From Alphaproteobacteria bacterium (GTDB lineage Bacteria; Pseudomonadota; Alphaproteobacteria; JAVJRE01): DNA of 64,000 bases. Made by a program: the position numbers and the translations under genes. The DNA is taken from the NCBI GenBank assembly GCA_040218575.1, contig JAVJRE010000002.1, positions 124,001 to 188,000 of the forward strand, written 5' to 3'. Shown here piece by piece: positions 1-8,340 of the stretch. Under the pieces are notes generated by a model that saw nothing but the letters and a program-made list of their open reading frames with translations, was not told the origin of the DNA and searched no databases. Numbering within the stretch: the first letter of the stretch is position 1; each line of letters opens with the position of its first letter.

Positions 1-161
1 GCGGCCGGGGTGGACTCCGGGTGGCTTCCCAAAAATCCGGCCCTGTCGCTGGCGAAATGCCGCGCTTCGCCCGCCAGCATACGAAGTCGCCAGGAAGGAC
101 CCGTGAACTCGGCGGTAGAAGGCGGCGGCCAGTCGGCGCACTTCCCGAACTTACCGCTCAC
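1..161 (-). CDS. possible partial ORF running off the left edge
   Basis: A leftward reading frame opens with GTG at 161 and stays open for 53 codons to the window edge. It lies 56 bases downstream of the end of the leftward replication operon and would be its next gene. Third codon positions are mostly G or C, as in the neighbouring genes. No family is recognisable from the visible part and no clear ribosome binding site precedes the GTG. It could equally be chance open frame in GC-rich DNA. Confidence 0.28.
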   Translation of the reverse strand, partial: MSGKFGKCADWPPPSTAEFTGPSWRLRMLAGEARHFASDRAGFLGSHPESTPA

Positions 162-217
162 ATACCGGCTGGACGCGAAAAGTGTCTGGCAGAAAATATC
201 AGACCGGCGACGCCCCC

Positions 218-682
218 TCAGAAGGCAGGATCATCTGCCCGCGCGAGGTCGATGACCTGCTGCATCGACAGACGCGGATTGAGCCTCTGCTGGTTGAGGT
301 GATGCGAGATCCGACAGATCCCGTAGATCCAGTGATGATGAGCCGAGGCCCGTTGCAGCCCGACCGTCCGGCAGATCTCGCGCCAGCGCGAGCCGAAGGC
401 GCGCATCCAGACGATCTTGCCGTCGACGGGTTCGAGGCAGACCGTCCAGCTCAGCGTCTCCTCCATCCGACTGATCGCCTGGGGAGACGGGAGCACCCGG
501 AGGCGACGCGGCTCCTGGCCGACCTGGTCGGCGAAGGTGTGCCGGATCTCCGGCCAGGTGCTGAAGTACCCGAAGAGCCGGGGCTCGGGCAGGCGCTTCA
601 GGACGAAGGCAGCCTCGGACAGCCGCGCCTCGACCAGGCTGGGCGTCCACCTGACGATCGCCCGGTTGGCCTGCGCGTTCAT
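218..682 (-). CDS. DUF6362-like phage protein
   Basis: This 154-residue protein starts MNAQANRAIV. An ATG further upstream at 712 is possible, but the start at 682 overlaps the stop of the resolvase gene as ATGA, which suggests translational coupling. The sequence is basic and tryptophan-rich, with a WTPSLVEARL segment near the N-terminus and a histidine cluster (ASAHHHW) in the second half. It resembles the DUF6362 proteins of phage-like regions in alphaproteobacteria; no biochemical role is known to me. It is the last confident gene of the leftward replication operon, so a DNA-metabolism accessory role is an inference from position only. Confidence 0.6.
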   Translation of the reverse strand: MNAQANRAIVRWTPSLVEARLSEAAFVLKRLPEPRLFGYFSTWPEIRHTFADQVGQEPRRLRVLPSPQAISRMEETLSWTVCLEPVDGKIVWMRAFGSRWREICRTVGLQRASAHHHWIYGICRISHHLNQQRLNPRLSMQQVIDLARADDPAF

Positions 683-1302
683 CGCAAGCCGCCCTTCGTC
701 TCGATCGCCCACAGCAGGAGCGCCAACGCGTCGGCCTCGTCGTCGTTCTCGGGCGCGAAACCTCGATCACGGATGGCCGCGACAACCGAGGCCTTCGGCG
801 CGTTGCCCAGCCCCGTGACGTGTCGCTTGATGGTGCCGACCGGGACGCCCTCGTAGGGCACGCCACGCAGCTCCGCCCAGCTCGTGAGCGTCGCCATCAG
901 TCCGCCATAGACATGCGCAGCGTCGGTTCCAAAATGTCGGCGGACCTCCTCGAACCAGATCCCGGACAGCGGTCCGCTCAGCCGGTCGAGTTCGGTCAGC
1001 CAGTTGCCGAAGCGCAGGTAACGCATGCCGCCGCCGTCATAGCGGCCGGGCCGGAAGCTGACCGTGCCGCTGGCCACCAACCCGTCGGCGCCGCGGATCG
1101 CCCATCCCGTGGACGTACCAAGGTCGAGCGCAAGGACGGCATCGGGGAGACCGTCGCCGTCGAGGACCACGCCGACGCTGACGGGTGTGACGGATGTGAC
1201 GGGTTGCTCCGTAACCCGGTCACGGGCGCGCGTACGCGCACGCGTAACGCTTATATGGGGACAACCCGTCACACCCGTCACGGCCGTTGGTTTTCTGGGC
1301 AT
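679..1302 (-). CDS. RuvC-like Holliday junction resolvase / RNase H-fold nuclease
   Basis: The 207-residue protein has an RNase H-type nuclease fold. The first acidic residue is in LDLGTSTGWA (about residue 60), a second is in IWFEEVRRH, and the C-terminal acidic pair is in ENDDEADALALLLWA. These match phage RuvC-like crossover-junction resolvases, which cut branched DNA during replication or packaging. The start at 1302 leaves 5 bases after the primase-helicase stop. The first 55 or so residues form a low-complexity Val-Thr/Arg-rich extension encoded by a repeat-rich DNA stretch (1179-1280), so the true start may lie further downstream. The stop overlaps the next gene by ATGA. Confidence 0.75.
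   Translation of the reverse strand: MPRKPTAVTGVTGCPHISVTRARTRARDRVTEQPVTSVTPVSVGVVLDGDGLPDAVLALDLGTSTGWAIRGADGLVASGTVSFRPGRYDGGGMRYLRFGNWLTELDRLSGPLSGIWFEEVRRHFGTDAAHVYGGLMATLTSWAELRGVPYEGVPVGTIKRHVTGLGNAPKASVVAAIRDRGFAPENDDEADALALLLWAIETKGGLR
1179..1280. repeat. nested inverted repeats with GTGAC/GTCAC motifs
   Basis: TGACGGGTGTGAC at 1179-1191 is mirrored exactly by GTCACACCCGTCA at 1268-1280. Inside it, GTGACGGGTTG at 1196-1206 is mirrored by CAACCCGTCAC at 1262-1272. The core between them holds further GTAAC/GTCAC/GTTAC elements and a run of alternating CG/TA steps. The block falls in the N-terminal part of the RuvC-like gene. It could be an operator or an origin-like iteron cluster; this role is inferred. 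Confidence 0.5.
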
Positions 1303-1307
1303 CTGCC

Positions 1308-3665
1308 TCACCCCTCGAACAGCTCGTCGTTGCTCTCGCGCAGGGCCAGGCCGCGGAATCCCCGGGCCCTGCTGGTGTTCTGTTTTTCGAAGCCGCGCAC
1401 GCTCAGGTTCTCCGAGAAGCGCTTCATTGAGCCGGCATACTCGCCGTTCGCCTCCGCCCATGCCTTCCAGCTGGCGAAGAGCGCACTCGAGCCGCTCCAG
1501 TGCGCTGCGCCCGTCTGGCAGCACTCGTCGATCCAGCGACCGAGCGCGTCCTCGGCCTCGAAGTAATCCTCTGTCGCCGCCATGACGGCATCCGGGGGCT
1601 TCAACCCGGTCTGCTGCCATTCGAGACAGCCCTGCAAGGCCCAGGCGAGGATGCCGTCGCGTTCCGCCAACAGCCGGTCGGGCAGGCGGCGATCCCGTTT
1701 CGAGGGCGGAATCGTCACCGTGAACGGCACCATGTGCAGACGCCGGCGCATGGCCTCGTCCACGTTCCGGATCGACGGCTTGTGATTGCCGACGACGAGG
1801 AGCTTGAATTGCGGGATGAACTCAAAGAAATCCTGCCGCATGAAGCGGGCGGTGATCTTGTCGCCGCCCGTCAGGGCCTTGAGCTTGCTCTCGGCCCAGC
1901 GGCTCCCCTGTTCGGTCTCGATGGAGGTGACGATCCGCGCGCCCCGAAGCCCGGCCATGTCGGTCGGGTGGCGATCGCCGTGGGTCGCCATGAACATGTC
2001 CATCGCCGCGACGGTCGCGTAGTCGCCCATGATCGCCGTCAGCGTGTTGGCGAAGACCGACTTGCCGTTCGCCCCCGTCCCGTAGAGGAAGAACAGCGCG
2101 TGCTCGGTGGTGACGCCGGTCAGGCAGTATCCGGCGACCCGCCGCAGATAGGCATGGAGTTCCGCGTCCCCGCCGGTGACCGTGTGGAGGAACGCCTGCC
2201 ATGTCGGGCAGTCGCCGTACGACGCGGCGGCGGCGATCCTGGTCATGAACAGGCCGGCATCGTGGGGTGCAAGGGCGCCGGTGCGCAGATCGATCACGCC
2301 ATCGGCCGTGTTCAGGAGCCAAGGGTCGCGATCCCAGATCTCCGTGGTGCTCGCATGCCGACGATCGCTCCGGGACAGCCGCTCCACGGCTGCGACCGTC
2401 GCCGCCGTCGACAGCTTGGTCCGGATGCGCCCGGACGGGGCCTGCACGGCCGCCTCGCGACAGATCTGTCGCGCCAGATCGAAGGCCTGGAGCGTCTCTT
2501 CCCGTCGCCAGACGGATCCCGTCCAGGTAAGCCACTGACCCCAGCCCGCGACATAGCGCCAACGATCGGAGTGACGGTCGGCGAATATCGTGGCCAGCGC
2601 ATCCTCGGTGAAGCGCACCGGCATGGGGCCATCCCCGCCATCGTCTCCGCCGTCCGCGGCGCCAGGATCGTCGGCCTCCTCGATCTCGCCATTGCGGCTA
2701 AGATCGCGCTTCCATAGACGTTCCGCCTCCTTGCGGAGCCGTTCCTCCGGCCAGGGCGGATCGATGCGCGCGAGATTGTAGGACTTGATTTCTTCCCAGG
2801 CCCCGGCTGGGGAGACGTGGCCCTCCCGACATCGCCGGATCCAGTAGCCGATCACGCGGGAGAGCGCGTCGAATCGCGTCGTGCCGTCGACGCCGCCCTC
2901 CCGGATCGGGCGGGCGAACAGCTCGGGCACGGCGCCGGTCGCGGCATCCGCGCCGTTGAAGTCGAGATCGGGATCACCGGCGCCGTCCATCGGCGGCATG
3001 GCGATGATGGCCTCCACCAAGTCCGACAACTCATACTCGACCGGCTTGTGGTGGAGGATTTCGACGAGCCGCCTTTGGCCGGATTTCGCATAGACGGAGC
3101 CGGCGACGCGAATCGGCTGGTGCGCGGATTTGAAGGATCGATCGCCGCCGACCTTGGCGGCGATCATCTGTCGCGCGCGGCAGACCCCGGCGATGTCCTC
3201 GCCCTCCGCCGGCTCCGTCAGGCGCCAGTACAGATGAAGCTTTCGCGCGCCTTCGGGCGTGATGCCGCCCGACGCCACCACGAGGGTGGGTGGCCCGAGG
3301 TGGCGTTCCAGATGCGCGCGCTTCGCCGCGATGTCGCCGTGATCGAGGTCGACGAGGACGACCTGCGTCTGGACGATATGCCCCGCACTCGCGTCGCCCG
3401 GGGCGAGGACCGTGCCGGGTACGACGAAGAGCGCCATCCCCGCCGCGGCGGCCCAGTTCGCCTGCTGCCCGATCTTGATCGCAAGGTCGGCGTCGGCCTC
3501 CAGGAACGGCGTATGCGGGGGCGCGTCGGGGTTGCCCTTCTCGGCAAGCGCCCGAACCGGCGCCCAATGTTCGCAATAGCCGAACACGACCTCGGTGTAG
3601 GTCGCGATCAGGTCGAGGTCGGGACCGACCTCTCCCGGCTCCGCCGGTGTCGATTGCGGTTCCAT
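1308..3665 (-). CDS. phage/plasmid primase-helicase (D5 family, SF3)
   Basis: This 785-residue protein combines a primase-like N-terminal half with a C-terminal superfamily 3 helicase. The N-terminal half shows VVLVDLDHGD (about residues 101-110), likely acidic metal ligands, followed by a KLHLYWRL segment. The helicase has Walker A GTGANGKS (Lys about residue 535) and a downstream VVGNHKP segment typical of D5 enzymes. Family members prime and unwind the element's own replication origin. The ATG at 3665 shares one base with the upstream stop (TGATG), fixing the start. A Gly/Asp-rich linker separates the two halves. It sits at the centre of a coupled operon with nuclease and resolvase genes. 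Confidence 0.9.
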   Translation of the reverse strand: MEPQSTPAEPGEVGPDLDLIATYTEVVFGYCEHWAPVRALAEKGNPDAPPHTPFLEADADLAIKIGQQANWAAAAGMALFVVPGTVLAPGDASAGHIVQTQVVLVDLDHGDIAAKRAHLERHLGPPTLVVASGGITPEGARKLHLYWRLTEPAEGEDIAGVCRARQMIAAKVGGDRSFKSAHQPIRVAGSVYAKSGQRRLVEILHHKPVEYELSDLVEAIIAMPPMDGAGDPDLDFNGADAATGAVPELFARPIREGGVDGTTRFDALSRVIGYWIRRCREGHVSPAGAWEEIKSYNLARIDPPWPEERLRKEAERLWKRDLSRNGEIEEADDPGAADGGDDGGDGPMPVRFTEDALATIFADRHSDRWRYVAGWGQWLTWTGSVWRREETLQAFDLARQICREAAVQAPSGRIRTKLSTAATVAAVERLSRSDRRHASTTEIWDRDPWLLNTADGVIDLRTGALAPHDAGLFMTRIAAAASYGDCPTWQAFLHTVTGGDAELHAYLRRVAGYCLTGVTTEHALFFLYGTGANGKSVFANTLTAIMGDYATVAAMDMFMATHGDRHPTDMAGLRGARIVTSIETEQGSRWAESKLKALTGGDKITARFMRQDFFEFIPQFKLLVVGNHKPSIRNVDEAMRRRLHMVPFTVTIPPSKRDRRLPDRLLAERDGILAWALQGCLEWQQTGLKPPDAVMAATEDYFEAEDALGRWIDECCQTGAAHWSGSSALFASWKAWAEANGEYAGSMKRFSENLSVRGFEKQNTSRARGFRGLALRESNDELFEG

Positions 3666-4411
3666 CACGGCCAGCACCTGTTCTTCCAGGCACAGAACCG
3701 GCACTCGAAATGGTCGGGGTCTTCCGTGTGGCGGGGCAGCAATTCGCCGGCATCGCAGGCACGGAGGATGCGAACCGCCTTGTCGCTCGCCGCCTGTGCA
3801 CGCCCCGCATCGAACGGCACCGGCTCATGCCAGATCTCGCATGTATCCTTGTTGATCGCGGTGAAGAGCGCAGGCGCCTCGGTAAGCCCGAGATAGGCCT
3901 GGTAGAGCGCGATCTGAGCGGCATAGACGGGCTTCGCCTTGACCACGCCCCGCTTCGCGATCTCGCGCCAGTTCTTTGCGTTTGCGGACTTGCACTCCCA
4001 GAGTGCGGGAACCGCCATGTCGTTAGGGGCGGCGACGACGACACCGTCGGCATGCCCGCGGATGCGTCCGTCCGCCGCCGAGAAGCCGAACTGCTCTCCA
4101 TGCCGGTCGCGCGTACGCAGGTCGAAGCCGGCCCGGCGCAGCCAGTCGATCGCCAGATCCTCAAGCACGTGTCCGAGCGCGAAGATGCGGAGCGACTGAC
4201 CGTTGAAATCGGCGTCCTCGTCCTTCGGCGCTTTGACGTATTCGTATTGGAGCCGCCGCTGGCACGCATCCCCGAGCCGGCTGCCTCCGAGGTAGTCCCG
4301 TTCGGGGCGAGACGCCTGCTCCGCCACCAGCGCCCGGTCGATCAGCGCATTGACGCCATCGGCGAAGGAAGGCGGCTTTTCCCGGTGATTGAAGTCGAGC
4401 AACGCCTCCAT
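3665..4411 (-). CDS. PD-(D/E)XK nuclease, Cas4/RecB-like with Fe-S cysteines
   Basis: The 248-residue protein carries a RecB-type nuclease core: GHADGVV supplies the Asp, ALWECKSAN the E-x-K pair (Lys about residue 141) and QIALYQAYL the Q-x3-Y motif. One cysteine in LGDACQRRLQYEY and three in CRFCAWKNRC at the C-terminus are arranged like the four 4Fe-4S ligands of Cas4 and AddB nucleases. It probably trims DNA ends during recombination or replication of the element. No cas1 or cas2 is nearby, so a CRISPR role is unlikely. Start and stop are coupled by single-base overlaps to both neighbours. Confidence 0.85.
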   Translation of the reverse strand: MEALLDFNHREKPPSFADGVNALIDRALVAEQASRPERDYLGGSRLGDACQRRLQYEYVKAPKDEDADFNGQSLRIFALGHVLEDLAIDWLRRAGFDLRTRDRHGEQFGFSAADGRIRGHADGVVVAAPNDMAVPALWECKSANAKNWREIAKRGVVKAKPVYAAQIALYQAYLGLTEAPALFTAINKDTCEIWHEPVPFDAGRAQAASDKAVRILRACDAGELLPRHTEDPDHFECRFCAWKNRCWP

Positions 4412-4617
4412 CAGAACGGGACGTCCTGGTCGGGCCGGTCGGCGCTCGCGCGCATCGCCTCCTGGAAGCCGTCGACCGCCGATTCGGCGAGCGCCGCCGC
4501 ATCCTCGGCTGTCAGCTCATTGAGCCGCTTCTCCCAGCCAATCTCGCCCATCAGCTCCGCCATGAACTTCAGGGCATGGCGAAGGGCGGTCTTCTCGCGC
4601 TCGTCAGGATCGATCAT
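4411..4617 (-). CDS. small DUF6511-like phage protein
   Basis: A 68-residue acidic, alpha-helical protein beginning MIDPDEREKTALRHALKFM. It resembles small proteins placed at the head of phage replication operons in alphaproteobacteria (DUF6511-like by memory, not by search). It is the first gene of the leftward operon, and its stop overlaps the ATG of the nuclease gene by one base. Its function is unknown. Confidence 0.6.
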   Translation of the reverse strand: MIDPDEREKTALRHALKFMAELMGEIGWEKRLNELTAEDAAALAESAVDGFQEAMRASADRPDQDVPF

Positions 4618-4850
4618 GTCGATCGCCTCCGGAGCACGCGATCCGGGCGGTCAGTAGGCAATGGTGTGCGGCGGATTCGCGCGAATCTTTGTATCATTGG
4701 GGGCAAGCTCCAGCTGACCCCCTCACATACCGAGACGCTGGGCTGTCTGTCGGAAGGTGGGACAACCATCCCGTAGACTTGATTCTTGTAGCGGGAGAAG
4801 TGCCGGCCTAATTTTGCAACTCGAAGGTAATTGCTGGAGAATCGAAGCCG
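4618..4850. promoter_or_regulatory. divergent intergenic region between the two arms of the element
   Basis: These 233 bases separate the leftward replication operon from the rightward unknown pair and must hold promoters for both. The DNA is more AT-rich than the genes around it. A TTGATT is present at 4779-4784 and TAATT appears twice near 4809-4835, but no pair of -35 and -10 boxes has convincing spacing. GCTGGAGAA just before the ATG at 4851 supplies a plausible ribosome binding site for the rightward gene. Confidence 0.4.
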
Positions 4851-6050
4851 ATGCCTGCTTTCAACCCGAGAATTTTTACAAGTCCCGATCGCCTGAAACA
4901 CATTTCGCCCGAACGGCTAAAAACATTCCTTGGGCAGTGGCAGGATTACTTTGAAGCCCGCGGTCTCGATATTGCGTCCGCTTCGACCGATGACATGCCG
5001 CTCGGCGATATCGCTCACGTACTGATGAACCCGGATGCCTCGGTGCCCGAGGACATGGTCAACGCGCTCTACTACGTCCATGAGACCGCCACGCACGAGG
5101 CGATGGAGGAGCTGCTCGACCGCGCCGAAGCCGCGGGAATCGACATCGAAAAGGATTACGAAGCGTCGGCTGCCGATGTCGCTGTCCAGATCTGGCTCGC
5201 CCAACCAATGCTGCTGCAGCGCCAGCACGCCGAGACGGTCGCGTTGAAGCGCTCCAATTTCATGTACTTCGCAGGCTCGGCGCCCAAGAAGCCGGCAGCC
5301 GTCATCTCATCCGTCTCCGAGGCCGATGCCAAGACTATGCAGAGCCGGATGGACAACTGGTTCGAGGCGAAGCGCCGCGGGCGGAACAGCCGGGTGTTTG
5401 CCTTTCCAAGAGGCGAGAAAATCTGGCTTCTTGTCCGCCACGGCATGCCCATGCGCCGGGAAGGCAAGCACCAGGAAGACGGCGAGAGCGGGATCGCGTT
5501 CTATCGCCCGCAAAAGCACGACGTCCTGATCTACGACAGCGCTTCCGACGAGATTGCCGTCAACGCCGAAACCAAGGGCGAGCGGGAGCTCTATCTGAAG
5601 ACGTTCGGCCTGGTGCTGTTCGGCAACGAGGACTATTTCGATCGCTCGGAGCGCTATACGCTCGATCCGCTGCGGGAACATGGCCCCGACGCGCTCGCGC
5701 ACGAGGACATTGAGGGATTGGCGGGCGTCCGTCTCGTCGAGTTCGGCCGGCGCTGGCCTGGCAAGATCGCGGAGCTGGAAATCCGAAAGTCAGAGGATCT
5801 TTTCAAGTCCTACGGCGATAACTGGGAGAAGCGGTTGAGCGGCGGTTCGTTCACCCACGCCACGTTCAAGTTCGCCTTCGACGGCACCAAGCGTGAGCGT
5901 TCGGTGACGATCCGCCCGGCGAATATCGCGAGGTACGAAAGGGAGTCGGACGCGGAGGTTATCGAAAGCTGGCTGAAGGCGCGCGGCTTCTGGTCTATCC
6001 CGGCCGCTGCGGCAGATGATGCAGATACCAAAGTTCTGGCAAGCGCTTGA
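4851..6050 (+). CDS. unknown protein A of a two-gene unit
   Basis: A 399-residue soluble protein I do not recognise. The first 120 residues are helical and acidic (MPLGDIAHVLMNPD, VNALYYVHETATHEAMEELL). The middle, about residues 150-290, looks like an alpha/beta domain with aromatic strands: IWLLVRHGMPMRREG, HDVLIYDSASDEIAVNAETKGER and LVLFGNEDYFDRSERY. The C-terminus is basic with FAFDGTKRERSVTIRPAN. No signal peptide, membrane segment or catalytic signature is obvious. The ATG follows GGAG. It overlaps the next gene by 35 bases and has its own upstream region, so the two are probably co-expressed and may act together. Confidence 0.8.
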   Translation: MPAFNPRIFTSPDRLKHISPERLKTFLGQWQDYFEARGLDIASASTDDMPLGDIAHVLMNPDASVPEDMVNALYYVHETATHEAMEELLDRAEAAGIDIEKDYEASAADVAVQIWLAQPMLLQRQHAETVALKRSNFMYFAGSAPKKPAAVISSVSEADAKTMQSRMDNWFEAKRRGRNSRVFAFPRGEKIWLLVRHGMPMRREGKHQEDGESGIAFYRPQKHDVLIYDSASDEIAVNAETKGERELYLKTFGLVLFGNEDYFDRSERYTLDPLREHGPDALAHEDIEGLAGVRLVEFGRRWPGKIAELEIRKSEDLFKSYGDNWEKRLSGGSFTHATFKFAFDGTKRERSVTIRPANIARYERESDAEVIESWLKARGFWSIPAAAADDADTKVLASA

Positions 6051-7122
6051 CGATCTCGCGGACGCCGCGACGGACCGACGCGAATGGCAGGCTATCCTCG
6101 GCAGCGAATTCGACCTTGTCTCTCGGTTCCTGACGTCGACCGGGACACTGGCCACCAGCATCGCTTGCCCGTCTCCCGGAGGCGAGGGATGTCCGCGCAA
6201 GGTCGTCCGGCATGACGACGGCTCCATACGGGCGATCTGCGGCGACAGACCGAAAGCATGCGCAGATCTCGACCTCAGCCGGGACGACATCGCCATCCTC
6301 GGTCTCGATCGGACGGGATTGGCTGCCGCAGTCGCGACCGCCCTCGCTCTCAACACCCCCGCCAAGTTCGAACGCCAGAAGGTGTTCAGGATCGGCTCGC
6401 ACGACGTCTTCGCCGGTCGCGGGTTTCCCGTCTTCTTGACCGTTCCGGGTCCTGCGCCGACGGACGATGCGACCCCCTTCGACGACGTCATCGGGCTCCC
6501 GGGTCCCAAGGTGGTCCTGACGCCCACCAACGCCTCGTTGCCGGCAAGCGTCATCGGGAACCTGCAACGGGCCGACGTCACCCTATTCGCCTTGGGCGAT
6601 CTTCTCGTGGTGAACGATCAAGGAAGCCTGGAGCCTGCACAGCCGCCCGATACCCTGTTTTCCGAGCTCCGCGCCCGAGTCGAGGCATCCTCCAGCACGA
6701 GTCCGTCCAACCTCGCGTGGCAGCTGCCGCCCGATGCGCGATGGGAGGAACTCGGCATCCGGTTCATCGCCGACGAGGTCATCAATGTAAGCTTCCGCGG
6801 CGAGACACGCAGGTTCGAACCCGATTCGCTGGGCATGAAGAACGGCAAGAGCGGCAAAGCCACGAAGCAATGGCTCTACCTGAAGCTCCTGGGATCCCGT
6901 TCCGGCCGTCTGCCAGTGCAACCCGCGAACGGCGAGGACACGAACAAGCTCCAGAAGCAGAAGCAGGCGTTGTCGAAGGCGCTTCGACAGGCCTTCGGGA
7001 TTCCGGACGAGCCGATCCCGACCGAAGGCGGCGACTATGTCACCCGCTTCGTGATCAACGCGGACGACCTCCAACAAGGAAAGCAGGGGCAGTCCCGACG
7101 AAATTTCGCTGACAGCCTCTGA
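6016..7122 (+). CDS. unknown protein B of a two-gene unit, Cys-rich N-terminus and possible winged helix
   Basis: A 368-residue protein I do not recognise. Four cysteines around residues 51-81 (ACPSPGGEGCPRK, AICGDRPKACADL) could form a metal-binding knuckle. The middle contains IGLPGPKVVLTPTNASLPAS. The last 140 residues (VINVSFRGETRRFEP, ATKQWLYLKLLGSRSG, KQKQALSKALRQAFGI) look like a degenerate winged-helix DNA-binding domain. That reading is inference from pattern only. ATG at 6016 or 6019 may be used. The gene overlaps protein A by 35 bases and is followed by a terminator at 7148-7183, so the pair forms one transcript. Confidence 0.8.
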   Translation: MMQIPKFWQALDDLADAATDRREWQAILGSEFDLVSRFLTSTGTLATSIACPSPGGEGCPRKVVRHDDGSIRAICGDRPKACADLDLSRDDIAILGLDRTGLAAAVATALALNTPAKFERQKVFRIGSHDVFAGRGFPVFLTVPGPAPTDDATPFDDVIGLPGPKVVLTPTNASLPASVIGNLQRADVTLFALGDLLVVNDQGSLEPAQPPDTLFSELRARVEASSSTSPSNLAWQLPPDARWEELGIRFIADEVINVSFRGETRRFEPDSLGMKNGKSGKATKQWLYLKLLGSRSGRLPVQPANGEDTNKLQKQKQALSKALRQAFGIPDEPIPTEGGDYVTRFVINADDLQQGKQGQSRRNFADSL

Positions 7123-7147
7123 AAAAATCTCAAAAAAATCGCCGCCC

Positions 7148-7183
7148 AAAAACCGCTGAAACCCGCCAGGTTCGGCGGTTTTT
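7148..7183 (+). terminator. intrinsic terminator after the unknown two-gene unit
   Basis: AAAAACCGC at 7148-7156 pairs with GCGGTTTTT at 7175-7183, with an 18-base loop that can pair further (AACC with GGTT). The right arm ends in five T. It lies 26 bases after the stop of protein B and would end the 4851-7122 transcript before the sigma-like gene. Confidence 0.7.
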
Positions 7184-7281
7184 CATTGCGCTGATACCGC
7201 TCCAACCGTCTCGCCGACGAATTTTCGCCGGTGCCGGGTACTCGGGCCGCGTGCCCGTCCACCTGGACGAAGGCGAAAACC

Positions 7282-7896
7282 ATGGAGCAGCTTCAGGAGC
7301 TAACCAGCCCCAATTCCCGCATCTCCCGTAACATCAGTGTCCGTTCCGCACGGCTGGCGCGATCGAATGCCGTGCCGGGGATGGACGTCGAGGATATCGA
7401 GCAGGAACTCAGGCTCGACCTCATCCGGCGAGCGCCGAACTACGACCCCGCCAAGGCGTCGTTCGAAACCTTCGCCGATCGCATCGTCGCCAACCGCATC
7501 GCCAGCCTCGCCAGCGCGACGCAGGCGAGCCGTGCCGAACGCACGATGCAGTCGCTGGATATACCGATCGGCGCCGGCGACGACGTAGACGGCGACCTCA
7601 CCCTCGCCGATGTGCTTCCGGAGAGCGCGGCGCTGCACGCGAGCGACGATCTCGCAAAGATCCACGGGCCGGGTCTGCGGAGCGACATCGCAAAGCTCCT
7701 GGCAAGGCTCTGCCCGACAGCGCGGCAGATCGCGATCGCCGTCTCCCACCTCTCGGTCGCCGAAGCGGCGCGTGAGCTGGGGCTCCACCGAAGCACCGTC
7801 TACCAGCACCTTGCAGCCATCCGCCGGACGGCCATGGACCTAGGACTCGCCGAGTATTTTGAGCGGGCCCCGACAGTCGCGGCTGCCCGCCGGTAA
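7282..7896 (+). CDS. sigma-70-like regulatory protein of the element
   Basis: The 204-residue protein starting MEQLQELTSP resembles a small sigma factor. A region 2-like stretch (VEDIEQELRLDLIRRAPNYDP then FETFADRIVANRIAS) is followed by a linker and a region 4-like helix-turn-helix (LSVAEAARELGLHRSTVYQHL). It may redirect RNA polymerase to element promoters or act as a late-gene activator; this is inferred. The ATG at 7282 follows GAAGGCG; an in-frame GTG start upstream is less likely. It is the first gene after the terminator and probably heads the rightward operon. Confidence 0.75.
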   Translation: MEQLQELTSPNSRISRNISVRSARLARSNAVPGMDVEDIEQELRLDLIRRAPNYDPAKASFETFADRIVANRIASLASATQASRAERTMQSLDIPIGAGDDVDGDLTLADVLPESAALHASDDLAKIHGPGLRSDIAKLLARLCPTARQIAIAVSHLSVAEAARELGLHRSTVYQHLAAIRRTAMDLGLAEYFERAPTVAAARR

Positions 7897-8049
7897 GTGA
7901 CGGCAAGCAATCAAGCGAATTCATGCCGGGCCTTCGGGGGAATGCAAAACCCTTCGGGAAACACCCCGACCGCAAGCTCCAGGGCGGCGTCGGGCCCGGC
8001 AGCAGCTTCATCGCGACGACCCCTGGGCAGGACGGAAAGGAGCATTCCG
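7897..8049. other. intergenic gap with short UUCG-type hairpins
   Basis: This 153-base spacer holds short GC hairpins closed by TTCG (around 7930-7965, for example CCCTTCGGG) and ends with GGAAAGGAGC, a strong ribosome binding site for the next gene. I see no coding signature or promoter. A structured leader or attenuator is possible but unproven. Confidence 0.3.
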
Positions 8050-8340
8050 ATGTTCAAGACGCCTCTGAAACGCCTGCGCGAGTCGACCTGGCTGGGCGCC
8101 ATCCCCGACACGATCTCGGTACCGGCCCGCGGCGATACGCCGGCGCGCACGGTGCCGATCGAGCAGGCCACCATCGACGACATCGCCTTCGCGCTGCTGC
8201 CGTTGAACCGCGAGCGTTCCGATCTCACGCGGACCATCTGCGCGCTGGAGGAAGTGATGTCGATGGCGCGCAATCAGGGCGCCGCCGGCGTGGATCCGGC
8301 GGTGTCGGCCGCGGCCCGCGAGCTGGAGGCGCGCAAATGA
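8050..8340 (+). CDS. small hypothetical protein of the replication/recombination operon
   Basis: A 96-residue protein starting MFKTPLKRLRESTWL; the strong AAAGGAG six bases upstream selects this ATG over earlier in-frame starts. It has a helical second half (TIDDIAFALLPLNRERSDLTRTICALEEVM) and no recognisable domain. Its stop overlaps the ATPase start as ATGA, so the two are likely coupled. Position suggests an accessory to the ATPase; no function can be assigned. Confidence 0.7.
   Translation: MFKTPLKRLRESTWLGAIPDTISVPARGDTPARTVPIEQATIDDIAFALLPLNRERSDLTRTICALEEVMSMARNQGAAGVDPAVSAAARELEARK

Noticed and set aside
4614-4901. Leftward 95-codon ORF in the divergent region
   Set aside because: It overlaps the start of both neighbouring genes and has no family-like pattern; its codon use is not typical of the region.
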